Notes: generated from the sequence alone by a model not told the origin. A DNA stretch of 64,000 nucleotides from Pseudomonas sp. BSw22131 (GCF_026810445.1 NZ_CP113949.1:3968001-4032000), one strand, 5' to 3'. Numbered from the stretch's first letter, positions 17,905 to 27,193 are shown. Program-made: numbers and translations.

Positions 17905-20900
17905 TCGTAGCTCCCGTTCTGGGCGTAAGGGCCTGTTGCCCGGTTAGCCGCGAGGAAGATCTGCTGCGGCAACTTGAAGTCGCGCAAGACAAACAACGCC
18001 ATCGGGCCGGCGCCCAGTTCGGTGCGCAGGTGCCAAGTCAGGTTCAGGCCGTCCGGGGCTTTCAGCTCTATGCGGTAGCGGCTGTCGCCGTCGTCCAGCG
18101 GGGTGATCTGCGCGGTTTCCAGCAAGCGGATCAGGCCCCAGGTCCCTTGATAATCACCGAACAGCCGTTCCCCGGCATTGACGCTGGTCCAGCTCAGGCT
18201 GGCGCCGGGATGGTCGCTGGTGCCCGGCCAGCCAAAGCGTTGCCAGCTTTCTTTCTGGTTGAAATAGTGATGACGCTGGCCATTGAGGATGAAGCTGGTC
18301 TGCACGATGTCGCGTACCGCTTTGCCGCTTAATTCGAAGCTCAGGCCCATGCCGCCGTCGGTGTACACCACATCGGCCAACTGGCTGAGCTGATTGATCG
18401 CCACAAGAAATTTCGGATTGATGCGCAGGCCCTGGCTGTGCGCGCTGTCAGCCACCCAACGATTGCCTTCCTTGCGCAGCACGCCGCTGAGTTCCTTCTG
18501 CAGAAATTGCTCAATGCGACCGGAGTCCGCCCGGATCATCTGGCCGAGCAGCGGCAGCGAGGCGTCACTGCCGTTGGCGACAAAGGGGTAACGGGTGTTG
18601 AACGCGTTGTTCCACTGACTGACGATTGCCCGTTGCCATTGATCGTTGAGGCCCGCTGCCGACGGTTGCAGCACGCGCTGCCAGGCTTGTTCCAGCGGCT
18701 GCACGAACAGCGTCTGGCCGATTCCGGCCCATTCGGCACCCAGGCTGGCGGCGATCAGGTTGCCGTAATTGCGGGTGTCGGTCAGGTCGAGGCTCTTGCC
18801 CTGAAACACGGTTTGCGCCAGGGCCTGGGTCGAGCCCTGCGGATCTGCGGCGTTGCTGATCTGTTGCAGCTTTAGCCGAACCTGTGTGATGCGCGTCAGA
18901 AAAGTCTGCAGGCTGAGCCGATTTTCGCCGTTCTGGCCGTCAGGCTGTTGATGGGTGAGTGCCAGGATCGGGCCGAAAGTAGCGTCCAGCGGGCTGATGT
19001 TCGGGGCGCCGTTGATGTCGATTTCCGGCATTTTCTGGCGCTGGCCGATCAATTGTTTCGCGGAATCGATCAGGGGCGTACCGAGCGCGGGGCTTTTGAG
19101 TTCGGCCCGGCCCTGGTACGCCAAAGTGTCCATTAGCTTGATCAACGGCGATTGGCGGGTGTCGCTCATCAAGGTCAGTTGGTCGATGACTTCGTCGAGG
19201 CTGTCGGCTTTCCTCCAGCGCACGCTGTTGAGGAAGCTGAGCCAGGCGCTGCTGTAGTCCTCGAAATAGCGGTCGGTAAGGCGCTGTCTGAGCTGGTCCG
19301 GGGTGAGTTCGGTGGCGATGGTTTGAGGCGAGTCGCTCAAGACCCAGTCGATGACCTCGCGGCGGGCTTGGGCGATGTCGTCGATGGCCGGCCGGATCTG
19401 CCCTTCCCACGCCTGACGGGTGAACACGCCCGGCACGCTGGCGTTGCTGGTGAACAGCGCGAAGGCATCGGTATCGCCCGTCATTTGCGCCAGATACAGC
19501 GCCGGGTATTGCTCGGCAGCTGCGTCGAGCAGGTTGGTGTACTGCGTGGCTTCGGCGTTGCGTTGGCTGAGCTGGCCAAGCAGCAGCTGCCGGGTCTGCG
19601 CCACCAGCGCGGCATCCGGGGTGATTCGCCATTCGGGATGAGCAGCGAGTTGCCCGGTGTAGAACTGCCAGAGCGCAGGTGACAGGCCTTGCCAGACGCC
19701 ATCGCTCAGCCCCTCGCGCATTGGCTCGGCCTTGGCGAGCGATTGCGCCAGAAAGGTGGGATCGGCTTTTTCGGGGAGGCACATCATCAGGTAGGTTTTC
19801 AGAAGCTCGTAAGTGTGTGCTGCCCGCTCCAGACGCTCGGGGCTGCCCGCCGGCAGCTTCACGAAGGCGCGCAGTTGCCGTTCGAGACTGGCCGCGGCCG
19901 GGTCGCGCATCAGCCGGTTGTTGGCCTCGATGTATTGCGGCCACAAAGCGTCGAGCACCGCGTCATTCCAGTTGAGGCCAAACCGCTGAAACCACGGCGT
20001 GCCGTTGGCGGCGCGGTGATCGAGACGCGCCAGCTCGCGCACCCATTCGTTGAGCGCTAACAGCTGCGCGTCGCCGGTCTGCGGTTGCTGCAGGGTGGTC
20101 AGTGTGCTTTGCACATGCAGGATCTGCGTGCGGTTGCTGGTGAACGAGATCAATATCCCGGCGCCCCAGACTGCCGCCGCGCCTAGCATCAGCGCGTGGC
20201 TCAGGCGCGGGGCATTCCAGCCGATCCGCCGGCCTTTGAGACGTGTGTCGTTGAGCACGCCGAGCCAAGGGGTTTCCGCGGGCCAGAGGTTATTGTCGTT
20301 GGCCCGACCGGGGGGCAGCGGCAAGCTGAACCACAGGCCGCGCAACGGCACACCACGGGTTTTCGTGCCGAGTAAAGGTGCCAGCGCCTGACGCCAGCGC
20401 GCGACGCCTTCGACCTGTAAATCCCGGGAGAGCCGGAACAGGAAGTCATGGAAGGGGGCGGTGTGCATATGCGCCAGACCTTGTTCCTGCAACGGAGCTT
20501 GCAGCGCGCCAAGCATCTCTTCCAGCTGTGCTGGTGTGACACGACCGGGCAACAGGCAGCCCACTGGATCGGTGGTGCGGTCGGGTTGCGGCCACTGGCT
20601 GTCGCAGACTTGCCACAGGTGCAACGGCAACTGCCAGTGCAGTTCACCCGCCAGTTTTTGCAGGTGCTGCACGCCGGTGGCCATGGCGGTCGCGTTGGCG
20701 CTTTGGGTGTTGCTCAGTGCCCAGACCACGCCGTCAAGTGCTCGCCAGCGGCTCAGGCCTTGCCATTGTTTGAAGGGTTGGACGAGGTCTGTTTGCGGGC
20801 TGCCGCCCCAGAGCAGAAGCGCGTTTTGGGTGACGAGCCATTTTTTGGCGGCAAGGCCCGGAGCGATGGCTTCGATCTGGGTGGGTTCGCCGATGATGAG

Positions 20901-21263
20901 CAGGATGCGGGTGTTGTGGCGCCAGAAGAGGCTGTGTTGCAGGCGCAGGTGTTCATGGATTTTTACGATCCGCGAGTCCACAGGCTCGGGCTGCGCAAGA
21001 CCGCCTTCGGCTGCGGGGAAAACTCTGTCGGCGCGCGCCTGCTCACGCTCGCTTTGGTGACGAAGCTGAGTCAGGACTTGTGGCACCAGAAATGCGATGC
21101 ACCCTATGGCGATAATCAGCAGAAAGGCGACAAGCTTTTTATACGCCTCGACCAGCCCGATGGATTCACCATAACGATGAATTATCCATCCCACCGCTGT
21201 CGCCAACGCGATCAGCAACAGCGTACGGCCGACGAGGCGCCATCCATTATTCGAGATTGTCAT
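17901..21263 (-). CDS. tssM: TssM (IcmF), T6SS membrane-complex protein lacking a clear Walker A
   Basis: TssM spans the inner membrane and crosses the periplasm to TssJ. From the ATG at 21263 it has 1120 residues: two membrane helices (about 10-30 and 43-63), a cytoplasmic domain to about 370, a third helix near 380-400, then the long periplasmic IcmF-related region. Where other TssM proteins carry a P-loop this one reads RILLIIGEPTQIEAI with no GKT/S, so it probably does not bind NTP there. That is known for some TssM subtypes. The gene overlaps the upstream accessory gene by 17 bp. Confidence 0.93.
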   Translation of the reverse strand: MTISNNGWRLVGRTLLLIALATAVGWIIHRYGESIGLVEAYKKLVAFLLIIAIGCIAFLVPQVLTQLRHQSEREQARADRVFPAAEGGLAQPEPVDSRIVKIHEHLRLQHSLFWRHNTRILLIIGEPTQIEAIAPGLAAKKWLVTQNALLLWGGSPQTDLVQPFKQWQGLSRWRALDGVVWALSNTQSANATAMATGVQHLQKLAGELHWQLPLHLWQVCDSQWPQPDRTTDPVGCLLPGRVTPAQLEEMLGALQAPLQEQGLAHMHTAPFHDFLFRLSRDLQVEGVARWRQALAPLLGTKTRGVPLRGLWFSLPLPPGRANDNNLWPAETPWLGVLNDTRLKGRRIGWNAPRLSHALMLGAAAVWGAGILISFTSNRTQILHVQSTLTTLQQPQTGDAQLLALNEWVRELARLDHRAANGTPWFQRFGLNWNDAVLDALWPQYIEANNRLMRDPAAASLERQLRAFVKLPAGSPERLERAAHTYELLKTYLMMCLPEKADPTFLAQSLAKAEPMREGLSDGVWQGLSPALWQFYTGQLAAHPEWRITPDAALVAQTRQLLLGQLSQRNAEATQYTNLLDAAAEQYPALYLAQMTGDTDAFALFTSNASVPGVFTRQAWEGQIRPAIDDIAQARREVIDWVLSDSPQTIATELTPDQLRQRLTDRYFEDYSSAWLSFLNSVRWRKADSLDEVIDQLTLMSDTRQSPLIKLMDTLAYQGRAELKSPALGTPLIDSAKQLIGQRQKMPEIDINGAPNISPLDATFGPILALTHQQPDGQNGENRLSLQTFLTRITQVRLKLQQISNAADPQGSTQALAQTVFQGKSLDLTDTRNYGNLIAASLGAEWAGIGQTLFVQPLEQAWQRVLQPSAAGLNDQWQRAIVSQWNNAFNTRYPFVANGSDASLPLLGQMIRADSGRIEQFLQKELSGVLRKEGNRWVADSAHSQGLRINPKFLVAINQLSQLADVVYTDGGMGLSFELSGKAVRDIVQTSFILNGQRHHYFNQKESWQRFGWPGTSDHPGASLSWTSVNAGERLFGDYQGTWGLIRLLETAQITPLDDGDSRYRIELKAPDGLNLTWHLRTELGAGPMALFVLRDFKLPQQIFLAANRATGPYAQNGSYE

Positions 21264-22416
21264 GTCCAGCTCCTGTGGTGACTGTGCTGATCCAGTGGGA
21301 TTCATCCTTGGCGAGCACGAGCAGCGAGTGCTGCCGATGACGTACGACTTCCACTGCAAGGGCAGTGACCAACCAGTGCCCGAACGGGCCTGCATTTCCG
21401 CATGTCGTCTCAGCGACCCATTGCTGCTGCGCTTCAAGCGCTGCGCTCAGGCCGCTGATTGCAGCAATGACTTCACCGGGCTGCGCCTGTCCCTCAATCC
21501 GGTCAATCAGCAGTCCCGCGGCTGATACAGCGGCTGTCTGATTGCGTAAAAAGTGCGGTAATTCGTTCTCCAGATCATCGATATCCAGTGGCATGGGTCG
21601 GCACAGCGCCCCCAGCACAGGCAACGCACTGGCCTGCCCCAGGCGATCCGGGGACAGCAGCATTGCCGCCACGCCATCCGAGTAGGCGGTATCGCCGTGA
21701 AGCTGGAGGACCACGATCAATTCGAAAGCTGCGCTCGCCGATTTCAACGTCTCGTCGACCCAGCCGTACGACAGACTGTCTTTCAGGTTGACGGCATCCA
21801 CTGGCGGGCGGCCGGGGTCACTCGCCCATGCCTCAGCCCATGCGGTGCCCAGCGTCTCGTGATGTTCGGGGCCAGCATCGCTGAGCAGCATGACGCGCAG
21901 CGCTTGCGTCGGCGGCAGCTGTCGAAGCGTGGAGGCGAGCGCCTGCAACACGAGGGCCAGTGCAGCCTGCGTACGATCTTCTGCCCCTGACAACATCCTC
22001 AACCGCCTGGCCTCCCCGGCGCGTGGCGGCAACGTGGAGGGTGACTGCGTGAGCGCAACGGCAGACACCTCGTCTGGCAACAACACACAGTGGGCGTAAA
22101 CCGCGAGATGACGATTTGCCCAGGATTCCCAAGCCTGCTGCGCGGCGTCCGCTTCTCTATCCGTGAACTGGTGCTGGTTGAGCGCTCCGCCATATGAAAA
22201 CGCACGAGCGCCGAACGTCAACGCCCACGCCAGCAGAGGCCAACCGGCCAATGCCCAGACATTCACGTCTTGCAGTTGCGGCACCTGCTCCGATTCATGC
22301 AGCCGCATAAGCAGAAACCCGACAACTGCTGCGCCCACGGCTGCCATCAACCAACGTCCCAATCTAGGCGGCGCTGGTACAGGCATCACGGCGGCGGGTC
22401 GACGATCCCAACCCAT
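21247..22416 (-). CDS. T6SS-associated inner-membrane protein with possible thiolase-like domain
   Basis: This 389-residue protein has two N-terminal membrane helices (about 20-38 and 53-68), like TssM, and a large soluble domain. I do not know a named function. Segments such as YSDGVAAMLLSPDRL (about 240) and CGNAGPFGHWLVTALAVEV (about 345) recall beta-ketoacyl synthase/thiolase-fold proteins, but the catalytic Cys-His-His set is not evident, so an enzyme role is doubtful. It sits between the PAAR gene (3 bp gap) and tssM (17 bp overlap). This suggests a structural or assembly role in the same membrane complex. Confidence 0.7.
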   Translation of the reverse strand: MGWDRRPAAVMPVPAPPRLGRWLMAAVGAAVVGFLLMRLHESEQVPQLQDVNVWALAGWPLLAWALTFGARAFSYGGALNQHQFTDREADAAQQAWESWANRHLAVYAHCVLLPDEVSAVALTQSPSTLPPRAGEARRLRMLSGAEDRTQAALALVLQALASTLRQLPPTQALRVMLLSDAGPEHHETLGTAWAEAWASDPGRPPVDAVNLKDSLSYGWVDETLKSASAAFELIVVLQLHGDTAYSDGVAAMLLSPDRLGQASALPVLGALCRPMPLDIDDLENELPHFLRNQTAAVSAAGLLIDRIEGQAQPGEVIAAISGLSAALEAQQQWVAETTCGNAGPFGHWLVTALAVEVVRHRQHSLLVLAKDESHWISTVTTGAGHDNLE

Positions 22417-22419
22417 GGC

Positions 22420-22686
22420 TCAGCCCACCACGTGATCGGTAATGCTGGAAATCAATACGCAGCCACACACACTCCGGCAGCCATTGATCACCAGTTGCCG
22501 GCCATCTTCGATATGCTCTGCGCAGCCCTCAATGATCGCGTTCACCCCGTGTCCAGGAATAGGGCAACAGACCAGATCACCGATCAGTGCGATAGGCTTG
22601 CCATTGACTTTCTGTGTGGCGGAAGCGGTGATGACGGCTCCGCCGTGAGTTGTTTTATCGCCCAGCAGTACGAATCCTTGGGACAT
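22420..22686 (-). CDS. PAAR domain spike-tip protein
   Basis: PAAR proteins form the sharp zinc-binding cone that caps VgrG. The protein has 88 residues from the ATG at 22686, which lies after GGAG. It starts MSQGFVLLGDKTTHGG and contains LVCCPIPGHGVNAIIEG, the typical metal-binding Cys/His stretch. There is no extension, so it is a plain tip and not an evolved effector. It lies downstream of the lipoprotein array and upstream of the tssM group, within the same transcript direction. Confidence 0.92.
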   Translation of the reverse strand: MSQGFVLLGDKTTHGGAVITASATQKVNGKPIALIGDLVCCPIPGHGVNAIIEGCAEHIEDGRQLVINGCRSVCGCVLISSITDHVVG

Positions 22687-22811
22687 TAAATTAAACTCCA
22701 TTGTTTTAAATGCGGGCATCAATGCACACCGTCAACTTTCTTATCGTCGAGAGCATGGTCAATGCGTTTCGCTTTAGTTTTAGCGCGCAGAAGCCTGAAA
22801 GAACAGCGACT

Positions 22812-23585
22812 TCATTTTTGGGCCTCCGCTTTCAGGCGGATGGCTTGTAGCCTTGCGAAGTTGGGGTGCCATTGCTTATCGGCATACACAGTGCCGTCTG
22901 GATAGGTATACGAAATATAGTTACCTTCCTTCTTAACTTTCGGCTCTACTGAACGAAGCTCGAATTTTGAGTGGTACTGCGGTTCGAAATAGACCTCGCG
23001 AGCTGTTGTCGCCTTATACATTGTGTACATATAGCCTTCACCAGCGATACTTATTCTCTTTATATATCCACCTAAAAAGCTTTCATTTATCCAAGGATAG
23101 TAATCCCTCCGAATAAACAAATCCCCCTCCACTTGTATATCGGCCCCACCTCGGGGCGAGGCATTATTATCGAATATCACTATGACTCCGCCGCCGGCGC
23201 CGGAGACTACGCCTTTGCCAAAGCGAGTGGGGTCACCGTGGGTGACGCCGAATGTGGCGTTACTCAAACGCCACTTGCATGCACCACCACCTTCTATAGG
23301 TAGTCTTGTCTCGTAAAGATCGGAATATCCTGAGCGTAAAAGTTCCAGATCCATATTTTGATACCCATCGCGCTTGTACGATCTTCCATTACCGTCATGG
23401 GCAGTAAAAGTACAAAGCGTGGATCGATAAATAACTTGTGCAGTTCTTGCTACCAGTTGATCGGGCACCTTCACAGTCAGCTTTACAGAGTCTCCGCCAA
23501 CTGGGGGATCAAGACCAAGATCCTTAGCGCAGCCTGTCAGGCTGATGACAGAGGTGACCCATGCGATGAAGAACAAGACATTCAT
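22812..23585 (-). CDS. putative T6SS lipase immunity lipoprotein, copy 1
   Basis: This 257-residue lipoprotein is one of three tandem paralogues behind the lipase gene. The signal peptide MNVLFFIAWVTSVISLTGC ends in a lipobox with Ala at +2, so it is likely exported and not held by an inner-membrane Asp+2 signal. The mature part has conserved GGGACKWRLSNATFGV (near 120) and RRDYYPWINESFLGGYIKR (near 170). Its ATG overlaps the stop of copy 2 (ATGA). Position behind a phospholipase-type effector is the basis for the immunity call; the family itself I do not recognise. Codon use is richer in A+T than in core genes. Confidence 0.65.
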   Translation of the reverse strand: MNVLFFIAWVTSVISLTGCAKDLGLDPPVGGDSVKLTVKVPDQLVARTAQVIYRSTLCTFTAHDGNGRSYKRDGYQNMDLELLRSGYSDLYETRLPIEGGGACKWRLSNATFGVTHGDPTRFGKGVVSGAGGGVIVIFDNNASPRGGADIQVEGDLFIRRDYYPWINESFLGGYIKRISIAGEGYMYTMYKATTAREVYFEPQYHSKFELRSVEPKVKKEGNYISYTYPDGTVYADKQWHPNFARLQAIRLKAEAQK

Positions 23586-24355
23586 TGCTTGCCCTCCGCT
23601 TTCAGGCGGATGGCTTGTAGCCTTGCGAAGTTGGGGTGCCATAGTTTATCGGCATATACAGTGCCGTCTGGATAGGTATGGACTGGGTAATTACCTTCCT
23701 TCTTAACCTTTACCCCCACCGAATGGAGCTCGAATTTTGAGTGATACTGTGGCTCGAAATAGACCTCGCGGGCCGTTGTCGCTTTGTATATCGCATAGTT
23801 GTAACCCTCACCTGCCAAGCTCAACCTTTTAATATATCCGTCCAAAAAATTCTCTTTTATCCAAGGATAATAGTCTCTCCGAACAGCCAGATCCCCTTCT
23901 ACCTCAACGTTGGCAGCACCACGAGGCGAAGCATTAGTATCGAATATGACTATAACTCCGCTACCCGCGCCGGCTACCACACTTTTCCCGAAACGAACAG
24001 GATTGCCGTGAGCGACTCCGAAGGTGACATTACTCAAACGCCACTTACATGCACCGCCACCATCAATAGGCAGCTTTACCTGATATAGATCACTCTGACC
24101 TTGACGCTCAGGTAGCATATCGACGCCTTTATAACCATCCAGTTCTACCCGTTGACCACGAGCATCGCGGGTAATAAATTTGCAAACTTTTGAGCGGTAC
24201 GTTGTATCCATAGTTTCCGCTACCAACTCATCGGGCACTTTGACAATCACTGTAATGTACTGATTATCCACCGGTGGCGCGAAGCTGCGGTCTTGGGCGC
24301 AGCCTGTCAGGTTGATGACAGAAGTGGCCAATGCGATGAAGAATAAGACTTTCAT
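23582..24355 (-). CDS. putative T6SS lipase immunity lipoprotein, copy 2
   Basis: This 257-residue lipoprotein has a signal peptide MKVLFFIALATSVINLTGC nearly identical to that of copy 1. Its mature N-terminal half (CAQDRSFAPPVDNQYI, GYKGVDMLPERQGQSDLYQ) matches copy 3, while the middle differs from both (FLDGYIKRLSLAGEGY). The last 30 or so residues, including TYPDGTVYADK, are shared by all three copies. It is joined to copy 1 and copy 3 by ATGA-type overlaps. Different copies could neutralise different lipase alleles. The immunity role is inferred from context only. Confidence 0.65.
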   Translation of the reverse strand: MKVLFFIALATSVINLTGCAQDRSFAPPVDNQYITVIVKVPDELVAETMDTTYRSKVCKFITRDARGQRVELDGYKGVDMLPERQGQSDLYQVKLPIDGGGACKWRLSNVTFGVAHGNPVRFGKSVVAGAGSGVIVIFDTNASPRGAANVEVEGDLAVRRDYYPWIKENFLDGYIKRLSLAGEGYNYAIYKATTAREVYFEPQYHSKFELHSVGVKVKKEGNYPVHTYPDGTVYADKLWHPNFARLQAIRLKAEGKQ

Positions 24356-25149
24356 TGCTTGCCCTCCGCTTTCAGTCGGATGGCTTGTAGCCTTGCGAAG
24401 TTGGGGTGCCATTGCTTATCGGCATACACAGTGCCGTCTGGATAAGTATAGACTGGGTTATTACCCTCCTTCTTAACCTTCACTCCCGCCGAACGGAGCT
24501 CAAATTTTGAGTGATACTGCGGCTCGAAATAGACCTCGCGGGCCGTTGTCGCTTTATACGTTTTATAAAAATAGCCTTCACCGGCGATACTTATCCTCTT
24601 TATATAACCACCTAAAAAGCTTTCACTTATCCAAGGATAGTAGTCCCTGCGAATGACTAAATCCCCATCCACCTCAGCATCAGCGCCACCACGGGGTGAA
24701 GCGTTATCATCAAATATGACTATGACCCCACCACCTGCACCGGAGACTACGTTTTCTCCATAGCGAGTAGGGTTGCCGTGAGTGACGCCAAAGGTGACAT
24801 TACTCAAACGCCACTTGCATGTACCACCACCATCAATAGGTAGCTTTACCTGATATAGATCACTCTGACCTTGACGCTCAGGTAGCATATCGACGCCTTT
24901 ATAACCATCCAGTTCTACCCGTCGACCACGAGCATCGTAAGTAACGAACTTACAGACTGGCGAGCGGTAAATTACCTTCATAGTTTCCGCCACCAACTCA
25001 TCGGGCACTTTGACAGTCACTGCAATGTACTGATTATCCACCGGTGGCGCGAAGCTGCGGTCTTGGGCGCAGCCTGTCAGACTGACAAGCGCAACCAGCA
25101 GGCCAACGGAGGTCTTTACTGTCACAACAGTTTCCTCGATAAAGCTCAT
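24352..25149 (-). CDS. putative T6SS lipase immunity lipoprotein, copy 3 (next to the lipase)
   Basis: This is the copy nearest the lipase gene and probably its cognate immunity protein. From the ATG at 25149 it has 265 residues; an ATG at 25161, overlapping the lipase stop, would add four. The signal peptide differs from those of copies 1 and 2 (MSFIEETVVTVKTSVGLLVA then LVSLTGC). The mature N-terminal half matches copy 2, while the middle (FLGGYIKRISIAGEGY) matches copy 1, so the gene looks recombinant. Its stop overlaps the copy 2 start. Confidence 0.68.
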   Translation of the reverse strand: MSFIEETVVTVKTSVGLLVALVSLTGCAQDRSFAPPVDNQYIAVTVKVPDELVAETMKVIYRSPVCKFVTYDARGRRVELDGYKGVDMLPERQGQSDLYQVKLPIDGGGTCKWRLSNVTFGVTHGNPTRYGENVVSGAGGGVIVIFDDNASPRGGADAEVDGDLVIRRDYYPWISESFLGGYIKRISIAGEGYFYKTYKATTAREVYFEPQYHSKFELRSAGVKVKKEGNNPVYTYPDGTVYADKQWHPNFARLQAIRLKAEGKQ

Positions 25150-25153
25150 AAAC

Positions 25154-27193
25154 TTATCCATAAGTTCTTGGAAAGGCCGAGTCGGGATCAGCCATGGCAT
25201 CGAAACGCAGCAAAGCGTCGCTACCGCCTTCGCTCTGCCAAGTCACTTGAAGGGTGCCACTCAACTGTTTTTGCAATTTGAGGAGTTCACAGGTGAGCTT
25301 GTATTCCTGCTCATGGATGCGGCCGTAATGGACGTTCATCTGTTTTTCAAACTTCTGCGAGTCCTCTTGCAACTGCAACATCGGTACACGTTCAGGATTT
25401 ATGGAGTGCAGCAGGTGATGGAAAAGATAGGCGTAATAGTTCGCCATGAAATGCCTGGTAAACCCTATTACGCGCCCTTTCTTCAGGTTTCGATTAGGCG
25501 GGAAAAACGATGCACGGCTTTCAGCGCTCAGCGACTGGGTAAGACCCTTCTGGCCCTGCTCGGCCTGCCGATCTGCGGCCTCACTCAGGCTGGGAACGAC
25601 AAACAACTTGGCCGCGTGCGGCAAGCGCGAGGTGACGGAGTTGTAATAAGGCGCGCCGAGGCCATCCTTGCTGCGGTAAGCGGCGTAAGAAGACCCCCTC
25701 GCCTCCCAGGTGTGTTGCTCGGTAAACAGGAAGGTGGCGATTTTTCCGTGGTGGCAGTAGGGATCGGTCTGCTTGAACAGCGGGCTGGTCGCCAATTGCA
25801 GCAGTGACCAAGTAAACCCAAGCGTCGTACCCAATGGACCGTAGAGGTTGTAGAGATGGTTATCCAGCTCCGCCTCGGGCGGTACGCTGGGGACGGTGTC
25901 GATGTCGTTGACGTGCCGGAAATGCGTTATGTCGCTCAGGCTATTCACGGCCTTGAGGGTAAAGGTGCGCGGCATGCCGTAGGTGTACAGCACAGGATTA
26001 AGGTGCTTTAGAGCTGCCGCCTGAATCAGGCCCAAAGCGCCGCCGAGGCTATGACCACAGATGAAAAGCCTTCTGTTGTCAGCCTGCTTAGGAATCATCT
26101 CCGCCAAATCTCCGGGATAAATCCGCCGCGCCAGCGCATAGGACTCACGAAAACCCAAGTGGACTTTCCCCTGCGGCGTCAGATCTGCACATTCCACACT
26201 TGGCTGGCACGCAGACTGTATTTCAGTGCTTACCGGACGCAATGTCAGGTCTGTCCGTAAATCCGGCATCCCCATCTCAGTGCCGCGCCAAGCCACCAGC
26301 ACCTGTGATGCGCTGATGGCGTAAAACAGCTGGGTATCCCCCTCAGGCGGTTCAGCTTCACGGGTATCCAACTCCTTGAACATTGTGTAGCGGTCGTCGA
26401 ACCGCACGTCGTGCACCAGACAAGGCTGCGACTTGCCGTCCCACATCTCGGGCGTGCGTGACAGATCCAGGCATTGCCGCTCAAAAAAGTCGACAACAGA
26501 ACCACGCGTCCCCGGCGCGTTGGTGCTGTACGCAAGGTTACTCATCAACCCCAGGTTGTAAGCATTGACCAGGCTGTATTCGGGCTGATGATGCAAGACC
26601 AGCGACCACGCGCGCAGCGGGCAGATTTCCAGCACATGACGGCAATCCAGTTGGTCGTGCTCAAGAGTGAAGCCACTAAAACTCTTATCTGGAAAGTGAT
26701 ACGGCGGCAGTTGCTTGGAATCTGCAAGCGGGGGCTCGAACGTCGGCAGGCTGTCGCATACCTGACCAATGCGCAGGTAGTGATAAGCATGACCCGACGC
26801 ATATGACTGCTCTTCAATAGGCGAAAAGCCCGAGCGCTGCGGGGCATACAGCGGCGTGTTGTCACCATTAAGCGGCCGGGCCGGCTCAGCCCGCTTCGCC
26901 CGTAAGCGTCGCGTTTGCAGCACTTCGGCCAACGGATCGGCGGCAAGCAGAAGCGTCACGGCGAGCGGGTGAACCCCTTCGAGCCGGATCACGCCCTGTG
27001 CGTCGCTCTGGCCTGCGAACTCAGGCACACGCTTTGTACAAGTGGCTTTGTTGGTTGCCCTGTATGGCAGGTTAGCCAGCGGCTCGCCTTGCTCGTCCAG
27101 CAACTGAAACTCGACCCATTGCAATAATTGGGGACGGCAATAAACATCCTGGTTCGGATTAACCGTGTCGGTGCGGTGCAGTCTGTCGTTCAT
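25154..27193 (-). CDS. T6SS class 3 lipase effector (Tle-type) with N-terminal transthyretin-like domain
   Basis: The 679-residue protein has a lipase class 3 core with GHSLGG (nucleophile Ser382) and a likely catalytic Asp in NDIDTVPSVPP (Asp432). The oxyanion region VLVAWRGTE lies near 300, and a late His completes the triad. The first 100 residues (WVEFQLLDEQGEPLANLPY, SDAQGVIRLEGV) look like a transthyretin-type beta-sandwich, the kind that docks effectors on VgrG. There is no signal peptide, as expected for T6SS cargo. The ATG at 27193 follows AAGGACC. It lies downstream of vgrG and a small membrane protein gene and upstream of three lipoproteins. Tle subfamily not assigned. Phospholipid hydrolysis in rival cells is inferred. 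Confidence 0.85.
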   Translation of the reverse strand: MNDRLHRTDTVNPNQDVYCRPQLLQWVEFQLLDEQGEPLANLPYRATNKATCTKRVPEFAGQSDAQGVIRLEGVHPLAVTLLLAADPLAEVLQTRRLRAKRAEPARPLNGDNTPLYAPQRSGFSPIEEQSYASGHAYHYLRIGQVCDSLPTFEPPLADSKQLPPYHFPDKSFSGFTLEHDQLDCRHVLEICPLRAWSLVLHHQPEYSLVNAYNLGLMSNLAYSTNAPGTRGSVVDFFERQCLDLSRTPEMWDGKSQPCLVHDVRFDDRYTMFKELDTREAEPPEGDTQLFYAISASQVLVAWRGTEMGMPDLRTDLTLRPVSTEIQSACQPSVECADLTPQGKVHLGFRESYALARRIYPGDLAEMIPKQADNRRLFICGHSLGGALGLIQAAALKHLNPVLYTYGMPRTFTLKAVNSLSDITHFRHVNDIDTVPSVPPEAELDNHLYNLYGPLGTTLGFTWSLLQLATSPLFKQTDPYCHHGKIATFLFTEQHTWEARGSSYAAYRSKDGLGAPYYNSVTSRLPHAAKLFVVPSLSEAADRQAEQGQKGLTQSLSAESRASFFPPNRNLKKGRVIGFTRHFMANYYAYLFHHLLHSINPERVPMLQLQEDSQKFEKQMNVHYGRIHEQEYKLTCELLKLQKQLSGTLQVTWQSEGGSDALLRFDAMADPDSAFPRTYG

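Larger units (their letters stand above)
22812..25121. repeat. 770-bp tandem repeat array of three lipoprotein genes
   Basis: The stops of the three paralogous genes lie at 22812, 23582 and 24352, an exact 770-bp period twice over. The 3' parts of each unit are nearly identical at DNA level (for example CTTTCAGGCGGATGGCTTGT at 22829, 23598 and, with one change, 24370). The central parts diverge. An exact period with a conserved reading frame points to unequal crossing-over and later gene conversion. Confidence 0.85.
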
